NCBI GenBank assembly: GCA_034769895.1
Contig: JAWRYS010001452.1
Location: 62,001 to 126,000 of the forward strand
Length of the DNA stretch: 64,000 bases
Origin: Magicicada septendecula
Lineage: Eukaryota > Arthropoda > Insecta > Hemiptera > Cicadidae
Direction: 5' to 3'
Position numbers and translations under genes: made by a program. The number at the start of each line of letters is the position of its first letter. Positions within the stretch are counted from its first letter, which is position 1. The notes beneath the pieces were generated by a model. The model was given only the letters and a program-made list of their open reading frames with translations, had not been told where the DNA came from and did no database searches. Below are positions 1 through 6,864 of this stretch, one piece after another.

Positions 1-7
1 TTTCTTA

Positions 8-151
8 CCACTGCGTCCTCGTACGGCGATGTACTTCACGATGTTTGGGCCCGTAGCGAACGTACTGGGGACCAGGTATCGTGGTTCCCGATTTGAGTTT
101 CAAACGTAGTGGATTATCTCCGGGTGGCGCCAAATTGTTTATAGAAAACAA
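8..151 (-). other. 48-codon open frame in the leader ending at a splice-donor-like site
   Basis: Minus-strand frame of 48 codons, GC-rich and Pro/Arg/Lys-rich, without an ATG. Its stop codon TAA (5-7) is part of a GTG|GTAAGA 5' splice-site match, so the frame stays open to the exon edge and stops only in the would-be intron, as a coding exon does. It also contains another TTTGGCGCC motif near 127-135. Gypsy-like errantiviruses make a spliced env RNA from a leader donor, so a regulatory donor is the most conservative reading. No protein family recognised. Confidence 0.3.
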
Positions 152-885
152 TTAAAATGATTTGCTTATCAATGTTCTATTTGAACGAGGCGACGAATTC
201 AATCTGTCCCGCCCTTTCTCAATTTCGTGTCAATCGAGACAGCGGTTGCTGGATTCGCTACTTGAGCGCTCGCCGTCGCATTGGAAACCTTCACTATACA
301 TTATATTTTTAAACATACACTTTGCTAATAGAAATAAGACACGAGTTAACACACACAGTATAAATTTATTATTAATTGGAAGTTAGTATTTTATAGACAC
401 AAGTTGTAATTAGTTTGTTCATATATAATTCTGCACCGGATAATTCTTTATAAGACTCTTACTCAAGGTTAAACGATTGACTTTTGAATACAAATAAACA
501 GTAATGGCGATTTATTTCGCCGATCAACAAATATTTTGGTCGACGTTTGTGGGTTGTTTGGATCACGTTAAAAGGTTCAGATGCAGTTACAACATTAAAA
601 ATACACAACCTTACAATGTTTTTTCCTTATGTAGGATAATGTGTAGTGGTAATTGTTTTGTTTAAGTGTCATACAAGATGTTTATAAGTCGTACATAAAT
701 ATGAGTAGTTCTATAGTTAACAAAATTTTCAGTGATATAATTTTATGGATCAATCGTTGTAAGAGAATAAAAATGATTTAGTGGTATTCAAAATACATTG
801 AGAAATGGTCAAAGTGCGTTTATTTTTTGGAAGTTGAAATAATTTAACTGATACTTAACAGCCTTGCAGTACGGTATTATTCGGG

Positions 886-1095
886 ATGAAGAGAAGGAAG
901 GATTATGGCTTCAATATTGTTCCTGTGTACTTTATTCGAGCTTCGGCATCTTTTTCACAGTGGGTTGGACTTATTTGGATATTTCATATTGAGTTAAACG
1001 TCTTCTCCCTCTGGAAATGGTATTCTGCATCCATCAGGCTTCTGTACTCTCAATTTCTACACTTTGTTTTACTTCTAAGATGTCTCAAACGTTAA
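886..1095 (+). CDS. Antisense 69-codon ORF, protein identical in all 12 copies (unit 1)
   Basis: A basic start (MKRRKDYGF) is followed by a Phe/Trp/Leu-rich body with two short hydrophobic stretches (about residues 24-44 and 50-65) and a basic end (RCLKR). It runs opposite to the gag-like ORFs, inside the putative LTR/U3 region. The encoded protein does not vary among 12 copies. I found three base differences (in units 2, 4 and 10), all at third positions and all silent. Nothing in it matches a family I know. It may be a chance open frame, since T-rich plus-strand DNA readily gives Leu/Phe-rich ORFs, but the substitution pattern is unlike the other frames here. Confidence 0.3.
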   Translation: MKRRKDYGFNIVPVYFIRASASFSQWVGLIWIFHIELNVFSLWKWYSASIRLLYSQFLHFVLLLRCLKR

Positions 1096-1106
1096 AAGGT
1101 GTTGTA

Positions 1107-1188
1107 CAGACGATTCGCGTCTGGCTTGCGATAGCGTCACTTTCCAAGTAAATGTATTTAACGGTAATTACCTCGTTAAACGGCCGTT
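1107..1188. repeat. Cluster of three palindromes
   Basis: Within 82 bp: a hairpin with 6-bp arms CAGACG/CGTCTG at 1107-1123; a near-perfect palindrome at 1157-1180 with arms TTTAACG/CGTTAAA around GGTAATTACC; and the perfect 10-mer AACGGCCGTT at 1179-1188, overlapping the previous arm. Present at 6876, 12645, 18415, 24180, 29944, 35714, 41483, 47262, 52839, 58416 and, truncated, 63982. Unit 2 has one change at the end of the first stem. Could bind a dimeric factor or form a cruciform; function unknown. Confidence 0.6.
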
Positions 1189-1283
1189 CCCATGGTTACG
1201 TGTTTGCTCTCATTGGGTGAGCTCAATATTAGTACATTGTTATCAATTTTCGAATTTCTTTCAAATCTTCCCATATCTTCGGA

Positions 1284-1310
1284 CTTTCTTCCTCCTCTTA
1301 TCTTCCTTCT
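1284..1310 (-). other. Candidate polypurine tract
   Basis: On the minus strand this is a 27-base run of A and G broken only by one TA. A (+)-strand primer tract should lie just upstream of the 3' LTR, and this position would make an LTR of about 1.4 kb ending at the PBS. A second purine run at 2868-2881 is followed by TG on the minus strand and is an alternative. No TG...CA LTR ends could be matched, so neither is firm. Confidence 0.25.
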
Positions 1311-2144
1311 GAGTTAATATCTAAATGCACTGTCATTTATATTTTCTCACAACGATTATTTTGGTACCCCACAATATTGGGTTTTATCAAGTTTTTTTAA
1401 GTTCACAATTAATTTCATACTTACTAATCACATTTCTTTGTTTATATAATTCCTTAATTTAATATTTGGTTTTTAATAATAACTACTATTCATCCTTGAT
1501 GAATTAGTCACATTGGATTTGTCCATTACATGGTGATTTTTATACAATTAGTAATTGTTTATGTTTGACCGTTAGGCCTGTTTCACATTTAAGTAGCCAT
1601 TACTGGATTTTTGTGGCTTCATACACAACATATTTCATTGAGTCCCAAATTGTTATTTTGCATTTATAATTAGGTTTAATGTATCTGGATGTGTTTTAAT
1701 TAGTAACAACTGTGTTATTCAATCTTACTTGCTAATTATTTGCTATTCATTTCCAATATAAAATAAAACATCTAGGCCTATGGTCTGTATAACTCTTACA
1801 GCCATATCCATTTCATAACTAACAGTTTATATAATTCATTATTTCTTATTTGTTGTTCTGGTGCTAAACAATCTCACCTCTATTGAACTTTTTCCATTAA
1901 ACTCACCTTATAACATGGGTATTGGATACAAACTTATTTTCTAATGCTTTTTTCTCTCCCTTCCATATTAACACCATCTAATTACTTTTCTTTGTGAAAC
2001 ACACCTTTAAACTTTTACAATACATTTTTAAGTTATAACAATATTCTTTACTAGTCATCACAGTGAATATCACTACTTAGTGTTCATTATTCACTGATTA
2101 AATGTTCTATCCTAAATACTATTCATTGCAACTTGTTAAATGTT

Positions 2145-2196
2145 ATTGTTCACTCTTAAAATTAAAACATATTGTTCACTATTAAAACTAAAACAT
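2145..2196. repeat. 26-bp tandem duplication
   Basis: Two adjacent 26-bp copies (2145-2170 and 2171-2196) beginning ATTGTTCACT, differing at two positions in unit 1 and at one in most units. Found in all complete units. Confidence 0.7.
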
Positions 2197-2757
2197 AAGT
2201 AATTTTACTAAGTCTTTACCTTAGCCTACTCTCCTCTTACTATTTGTATGATAGACAATATTTGTATTTATTTTTCACTAGCACTTTCTTAAATTATTTA
2301 GTGTTCATTATAATTTATTTAGTGTTTCTTTAGTATTATATCACTCTAGTATAAATCACTTTCACTAATTCAACTTCCATTTATTTCTCATCATTTTATT
2401 CTCTTTCTCTACACACTATCTATATAACATTATTAATATTGTGTCTTTCTTAGTTAACAAATTACATATATCCCTAACTCTTTTGGTTAGTGTATTTTTA
2501 TACATTGTTTCATATTACTGACGGTTCATAATTGTCATTTTATCAATACTAACATTCATTAATAGTTTTGGTTCTTAACCGAATTTCATTGTCTTTATTA
2601 CTTTGGGTTACATTATTTCTCCCTTTTCTGTTTTTCATTACTTGTCTAGTTTTCTTGATGCGTTTCATCTTGTTTTCTTCCTCATGGGTTTGTTCTCTCT
2701 TGGTTTTCATTCTTCTTCTCCTTCCTTCGTCTTGTTTTCTTTATTTTGATTTCTTAG

Positions 2758-2781
2758 CTGGTTTCTCAACTGGTTTCTCAA
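2758..2781. repeat. 12-bp tandem duplication
   Basis: CTGGTTTCTCAA occurs twice in a row in every complete unit. Confidence 0.7.
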
Positions 2782-3326
2782 TTGGCCAATCTCTGGGGTT
2801 GGGTCAATGTCGTTTGTCTGTCAGTCTATCATTTTAGTTTCTTTGTTAATCACTTTCAGTTTATTACACCTCCTCCTTCCATGATAATTACCTTTTATAT
2901 ATTTTTTACTATCCACATAATTTATTTATTCAAACATAATATCATTTAGCATTTTTTATACATACTTATTGTTATCAAAATTTATCTGAATTTGGTGATG
3001 TATATAATGCTCTCCCACCAAAATTGATCATTTTATAAAACGTGATTCTAAGTTTGATGAAATTATCAATTGTATCGTATCATTTTCTTCTTAAACTCTC
3101 CTGCTTCTCACTCGATTTTTTATGCTTAATTCTGTATCTTTTATTTCCTTTCTCCTGATTCTTTTCTTCGTCATTTTTTCTTATTGCGAACTGGCTTATT
3201 GATTTTATATTATAAATTATTCCCTATAAATCTTATTTTCCCTAACTATCTTTACTCTGTAGTTGCAATCGATTCGGATGGGCTCTATTGGCTTACCTAA
3301 CTCCGTCGTTCAAAACTACTCTTATT

Positions 3327-3357
3327 CTGAGATCAGGGGAACATCATCCCTGCTCAG
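3327..3357. repeat. Hairpin with a two-part 10-bp stem
   Basis: Arms CTGAG..CAGGG and CCCTG..CTCAG pair with a 2-base bulge and a 9-base loop. It sits in a small GC-richer island inside the A-rich region. Present in units 1-8 (9097, 14867, 20637, 26401, 32165, 37935, 43714) and lost in units 9-11, because it lies inside the 205-bp segment missing there. Confidence 0.6.
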
Positions 3358-4169
3358 TAAAATGATTGCTGGACTTATTCAACAGTCAATCTCAATTAAT
3401 GAATCTTAAATATAGTCATCTCGTGACTCAACATAATAATAATAATCATAACATTTGTTGGGAATCTTTTACCTTTGTACTTCATTATTGCTCAGTTCGA
3501 GTCATATATTTTTTCATCTTTCTTTATAGATACTACTTGATAATACTTGAAGCATTGCTTTTTATTGATGCAATTCACATTTTTATTCATTTTTAATTAC
3601 TTTTCGTTTCATCTCAATTCATATTACAACTCTTAGAATGTTTGTTTTATTTATTTCGTTTTTTGATCATTGGTTTTCTTAATCTTACTTCCATTTCTTT
3701 CTAAATAGTATTGGAAGTTGGTCATTTTGATTGATAGTATTTTTTTTTCATAACTTTTTAAATATCCTAGTAAGTTAGTGTTTCTTACTAGTTGGGAATG
3801 TTTTTAGCTTATTCCTTTATAGTATGTTTTGCTTTTTTGTGCCTTACATTTTGGCTAAAGATTATTGTAACTTAATCTTATTTTGTTAGGAATGTTTTGT
3901 AACTTCACTCCATTATTATTAATTTTTATTCAACGATTATAGTAAGTTATTGTTTTTTACTTTATGTGGATTCTTGGTAATTTTATTTCTCCCTTTTTTA
4001 TGATTGGTCTAAAATATTCTCGAATTATCTGTGTAAGCTGTCCTTACATAACTTTTTTGAATTTTGAAATTCATTTTTTATATATATTTTTTCATTATTA
4101 TTTATCAGTAAACTTTCTTGCTGAGATTATTCTTCCTTTTTATTCCAACTAACTTGGTGGGCCTTTTTA

Positions 4170-4188
4170 AATTGAATTCTTTTCAATT
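4170..4188. repeat. 7-bp inverted repeat over the ORF3 stop
   Basis: AATTGAA at 4170-4176 and TTCAATT at 4182-4188 with a 5-base loop; the ORF3 stop codon is in the right arm. Recurs in every complete unit. Role unknown. Confidence 0.4.
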
Positions 4189-4380
4189 AAGTTTGATCGT
4201 CATAGTACTTTTTAAACTACTTAGGTAGGTTATCATGAAATCAGTCCCCTTTTCCTCGGCGTTTATCTTCACTTGGTTTACCCATGGTCCATCATTTCCT
4301 CTGCATTTGTGGTTCGGATAACCTTGGTGTATAGAACTATTTTCTTCCTTGTTATATAGGTTTCTTCTGTTTTGTACCAT
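4183..4380 (-). CDS. ORF3, short third frame, unit 1 (65 aa)
   Basis: Overlaps the end of ORF2 by 103 bases in the -1 frame and has an ATG. The segment around residues 20-30 contains one Cys and one His (HKC) but not the CX2CX4HX4C spacing of a zinc knuckle, so at most it is a degraded nucleocapsid tail. Its stop codon lies inside a 7-bp inverted repeat (4170-4176 with 4182-4188). It could equally be a chance frame; no family recognised. Confidence 0.25.
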   Translation of the reverse strand: MVQNRRNLYNKEENSSIHQGYPNHKCRGNDGPWVNQVKINAEEKGTDFMITYLSSLKSTMTIKLN

Positions 4381-5141
4381 GATTCTTCTAATATCATATG
4401 TTCAGTGGTAACCATGACTGCTTCCCTCATTTTATTACGTGTTTCTTTATTCAGCATTTCTATTTCTAGTACACTCAAGTGTGTTAGATACCTTCTTGAT
4501 TTGTGACACCCTATCTTGTTGTGAGTCCTGTCAATTTTGTGTGATTTCCATTTTCTTATTGATTTGTTGAAGTTTTCCTCTGCTGGTTGGTTGTGAATTC
4601 CTTCTATAATTTCTTTCAAGGTCCTCCTACAATCTTTATATCTCATTAATTTGCTTTGGTCGGTAAGGGGTAAATTGAACACATCAATTAGTCCGTTCTT
4701 CATCATCTCCACTTCTTCTCTTGTTTTTAGTAGTTTCTTTTTATATATTTTTCCTATTTCCTTTGTTTTCTTGATCTTCTTAATTATTCGGTTCTTCTTT
4801 ACTCTTCTCAGGTTGGTTTTTGTGTGCTTAATTTTCTCATTGTTTTTGTTATCTTTATTCCCAGAAAACAATACACCTTTGTCTTCTTTATTCTTCATTT
4901 CTCCATTGATACCGTCAGAAGTGTTGTATAGTGTTTCATTCAATTGTGTGAAACCACTATCTACTGTTTCATCAAGTTGATCTGCTGGGTATCTTGTCTC
5001 TTCCCATTTTTTATTCATTTCCGTTTTTGTCTGGTTGCTTTCTTTACGACATCCTTTGAAAATTAGTCTTATTTTCTGCTTCATTTCTTCTTTATTTTTC
5101 TCGTGGTCCTTCTCCAGCTGTTCCCTCAATTCTTCCTTCAA
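4278..5141 (-). CDS. ORF2, Lys/Glu-rich gag-like second frame, unit 1 (about 287 codons)
   Basis: Coordinates start at a TTG, but the frame is open from 5189, after a TGA; there is no ATG until residue 20. It lies -1 to ORF1 with a 52-base frame overlap and extends ORF1's coiled-coil-like composition: residues 1-60 are K/E/Q-rich, 100-145 are a very basic lysine-rich stretch, and 150-260 are mixed helical. No protease, reverse transcriptase or integrase motif is visible. I found no canonical X-XXY-YYZ slippery heptamer in the overlap, so an old shared frameshift mutation is more likely than programmed frameshifting. Unit 1 has K23, and V224 where the other units have I. Product unknown; probably the middle of a decayed gag-like gene. 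Confidence 0.45.
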   Translation of the reverse strand: MKEELREQLEKDHEKNKEEMKQKIRLIFKGCRKESNQTKTEMNKKWEETRYPADQLDETVDSGFTQLNETLYNTSDGINGEMKNKEDKGVLFSGNKDNKNNEKIKHTKTNLRRVKKNRIIKKIKKTKEIGKIYKKKLLKTREEVEMMKNGLIDVFNLPLTDQSKLMRYKDCRRTLKEIIEGIHNQPAEENFNKSIRKWKSHKIDRTHNKIGCHKSRRYLTHLSVLEIEMLNKETRNKMREAVMVTTEHMILEESWYKTEETYITRKKIVLYTKVIRTTNAEEMMDHG

Positions 5142-5554
5142 TTCTTCGTTTCTTTGCTGAATTTCCTCATCAATCGTTGTTGTAATGTTTCATTATTCTT
5201 GTTAATGGTTTGTCTCAATTCTTCCTTCTGTTTCTGAAAATTGTCCTCCTGTTTTTTAAAATTTTCACTTGTTTCTTCCTTCTGTTTCTGAAAATTTTCG
5301 TTTGTTTCTTTCTTCATTCCGTCAAATTTATTGGTCATATTATTCATCATCTCCATTAATTTTAGTATGTTCGGGTCTCCTCTAACTTCTCCCTTGTCGC
5401 CCGCCTGTAATTCCATTTCTTCGTCTTGTGTTGGTTCTGTTGTGGTTATTGTTGTCTCCACTTCTTCAATCGGTGCTCCTTCCTCTTCTTCCCCTCTATT
5501 TTCTTCCATCTCCTTCTCCTTTGCCAACTTCTTTCCTAAATCTCTTGTGTGCAT
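5138..5554 (-). CDS. ORF1, gag-like coiled-coil protein, unit 1 (138 aa)
   Basis: Begins with an ATG 48 bases downstream of the PBS, the usual place for a retroelement gag. Residues about 13-60 are strongly acidic (a run of five E with interspersed T). Residues about 63-135 form a predicted coiled coil rich in K, E, Q and N, with an internal repeat placing Asn-Phe pairs at 87-88, 98-99 and 105-106. I see no zinc knuckle, major homology region, signal peptide or membrane segment. It is far shorter than a typical Gypsy gag and ends in TGA where the -1 frame (ORF2) continues with similar composition, so it is probably the front part of a broken or unusual gag. I recognise no specific family; position and composition alone support the gag-like call. 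Confidence 0.55.
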   Translation of the reverse strand: MHTRDLGKKLAKEKEMEENRGEEEEGAPIEEVETTITTTEPTQDEEMELQAGDKGEVRGDPNILKLMEMMNNMTNKFDGMKKETNENFQKQKEETSENFKKQEDNFQKQKEELRQTINKNNETLQQRLMRKFSKETKN

Positions 5555-5601
5555 CCTGATCTCCTTTCGTGACCGCCGCTAGAACTTCGTATCTTCCTTT
5601 T

Positions 5602-5624
5602 TTCAAGCCCCATGTTGGGCGCCA
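5602..5624 (-). other. Primer-binding site complementary to tRNA-Lys 3' end, unit 1
   Basis: On the minus strand this begins TGGCGCCCAAC. Read on the plus strand it matches the last 23 bases of a metazoan tRNA-Lys, including the terminal CCA, at 21 positions as I recall that tRNA. The two mismatches are at the fourth and twelfth bases from the left. This is the standard (-)-strand primer site next to the 5' LTR in many Gypsy-type elements and retroviruses. It sets the sense strand as minus and puts the LTR end near 5625. Confidence 0.8.
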
Positions 5625-5659
5625 ATTTATAACCTACCGTTCGCGAATGTCCTGCCTAC

Positions 5660-5682
5660 TTCAAGCCCCGCGATGGAAGCCA
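5660..5682 (-). repeat. Second, degenerate PBS-like copy, 58 bp upstream of the PBS
   Basis: The 33-bp stretch 5660-5692 repeats 5602-5634 with 28 of 33 bases the same; the five differences fall in the middle, which spoils tRNA-Lys pairing. The flanking bases reading ATAAATTGG on the minus strand are kept in both, so LTR end and PBS appear to have been duplicated together. Equivalent copies: 11429-11451, 17199-17221, 22964-22986, 28728-28750, 34498-34520, 40267-40289, 46046-46068, 51623-51645, 57200-57222, 62766-62788. Confidence 0.7.
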
Positions 5683-6153
5683 ATTTATAACCAAACTCGT
5701 GTCTCGTGTCCCCTCGTATACCTCTGTAAAATATAACAGTGTGTCTGCGTGCGAAAATGTGTCTGTGTTTCTTACCACTGCGTCCTCGTACGGCGATGTA
5801 CTTCACGATGTTTGGGCCCGTAGCGAACGTACTGGGGACCAGGTATCGTGGTTCCCGATTTGAGTTTCAAACGTAGTGGATTATCTCCGGGTGGCGCCAA
5901 ATTGTTTATAGAAAACAATTAAAATGGTTTGCTTATCAATGTTCTATTTGAACGAGGCGACGAATTCAATCTGTCCCGCCCTTTCTCAATTTCGTGTCAA
6001 TCCAGATAGCGGTTGCTGGATTCGCTACTTGAGCGCTCGCCGTCGCATTGGAAACCTTCACTATACATTATATTTTTAAACATACACTTTGCTAATAGAA
6101 ATAAGACACGAGTTAACACACACAGTATAAATTTATTATTAATTGGAAGTTAG

Positions 6154-6162
6154 TATTTTATA
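6154..6162 (-). promoter_or_regulatory. Putative LTR TATA box facing unit 1 ORFs
   Basis: Reads TATAAAATA on the minus strand, about 600 bases upstream of the unit 1 ORF1 ATG and about 530 upstream of the PBS. Transcription from here would produce a leader of roughly 500 bases before the PBS. Same site in other units: 387, 11923, 17693, 23458, 29222, 34992, 40761, 46540, 52117, 57694, 63260 (first base). In DNA this AT-rich a TATA match alone is weak; its position is the main support. Confidence 0.4.
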
Positions 6163-6654
6163 GACACAAGTTGTAATTAGTTTGTTCATATATAATTCTG
6201 CACCGGATAATTCTTTATAAGACTCTTACTCAAGGTTAAACGATTGACTTTTGAATACAAATAAACAGTAATGGCGATTTATTTCGCCGATCAACAAATA
6301 TTTTGGTCGACGTTTGTGGGTTGTTTGGATCACGTTAAAAGGTTCAGATGCAGTTACAACATTAAAAATACACAACCTTACAATGTTTTTTCCTTATGTA
6401 GGATAATGTGTAGTGGTAATTGTTTTGTTTAAGTGTCATACAAGATGTTTATAAGTCGTACATAAATATGAGTTTAGTTCTATAGTTAACAAAATTTTCA
6501 GTGATATAATTTTATGGATCAATCCTTGTAAGAGAATAAAAATGATTTAGTGGTATTCAAAATACATTGAGAAATGGTCAAAGTGCGTTTATTTTTTGGA
6601 AGTTGAAATAATTTAACTGATACTTAACAGCCTTGCAGTACGGTATTATTCGGG

Positions 6655-6864
6655 ATGAAGAGAAGGAAGGATTATGGCTTCAATATTGTTCCTGTGTACT
6701 TTATTCGAGCTTCGGCATCTTTTTCACAGTGGGTTGGACTTATTTGGATATTTCATATTGAGTTAAACGTCTTCTCCCTTTGGAAATGGTATTCTGCATC
6801 CATCAGGCTTCTGTACTCTCAATTTCTACACTTTGTTTTACTTCTAAGATGTCTCAAACGTTAA
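6655..6864 (+). CDS. Antisense 69-codon ORF, unit 2
   Basis: One silent change, CTC to CTT, in the Leu codon before a Trp near residue 42. Confidence 0.3.
   Translation: MKRRKDYGFNIVPVYFIRASASFSQWVGLIWIFHIELNVFSLWKWYSASIRLLYSQFLHFVLLLRCLKR

Larger units (their letters stand above)
1096..4182. other. A-rich (minus-sense) stretch without a recognisable gene
   Basis: About 3.1 kb, extremely rich in T on the plus strand and A on the minus strand, the composition bias seen in many retroelement sense strands. Frames on both strands are short. The longest plus frames are Phe/Leu-rich and vary by replacement between copies. On the minus strand a 53-codon Lys/Arg-rich frame (2549-2710) resembles ORF2 in composition but also varies by replacement. 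This is where pol would sit; no reverse transcriptase or integrase motif was seen. Likely a decayed or replaced internal region. Confidence 0.6.
1..5767 (-). repeat. Tandem array unit 1 (5767 bp)
   Basis: First complete copy in this phase; the unit restarts at 5768 with the same sequence. The sense strand of the presumed retroelement is minus. Layout: GC-richer leader or LTR part at 1-300, antisense 69-codon ORF at 886-1095, A-rich (minus-sense) gene-free DNA at 1096-4182, three overlapping gag-like frames at 4183-5554, PBS region at 5602-5692. Private features include a 2-bp shortfall near 705 (units 2-12 have two more bases there), and a second copy of the 26-bp tandem duplication that differs from the other units. 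That this is a repeat is certain; the LTR-element reading rests on the PBS, TATA box and ORF arrangement. Confidence 0.97.
5555..6080 (-). other. GC- and CpG-richer leader / presumed R-U5 region
   Basis: This is the least AT-rich part of the repeat, holding the PBS pair, the splice-donor-like site (near 5775) and a third GGCGCC motif (near 5895). On the plus strand a 51-codon frame (5924-6079) is open, but across copies it has replacements and a stop (unit 11), so I do not call it a gene. The same block recurs after ORF1 in every unit. Confidence 0.5.

Noticed and set aside
997..1056. Minus-strand 20-codon stretch with a KPDG motif, reminiscent of the start of a reverse transcriptase domain
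   Set aside because: Only 20 codons between stops, with no following RT motifs in any minus frame nearby.
2568..2837. 89-codon plus-strand ORF present in all complete units
   Set aside because: Phe/Leu/Ser-rich, as expected from T-rich DNA, and it varies by replacement between copies (Ser/Pro and Ser/Leu in units 5, 8 and 9). It is opposite a minus frame.
3366..3596. 76-codon plus-strand ORF
   Set aside because: Broken by a stop in unit 6 and removed by the deletion in units 9-11, with biased T-rich composition.
4183..4380. Zinc-knuckle nucleocapsid domain in ORF3
   Set aside because: Only one Cys and no CX2CX4HX4C spacing; at most a degraded remnant.
4651..4980. 109-codon plus-strand ORF
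   Set aside because: Complement of ORF2; the lysine- and glutamate-rich minus frame produces Phe/Leu/Ser codons on the other strand.
5331..5582. 83-codon plus-strand Ser-rich ORF
   Set aside because: Complement of the acidic part of ORF1; no independent support.
5602..5624. Possible tRNA-Lys gene on the plus strand
   Set aside because: Only the last 23 bases including CCA match. No D arm, anticodon arm or acceptor 5' half precedes it, and nuclear tRNA genes in animals do not encode CCA. A primer-binding site explains it.
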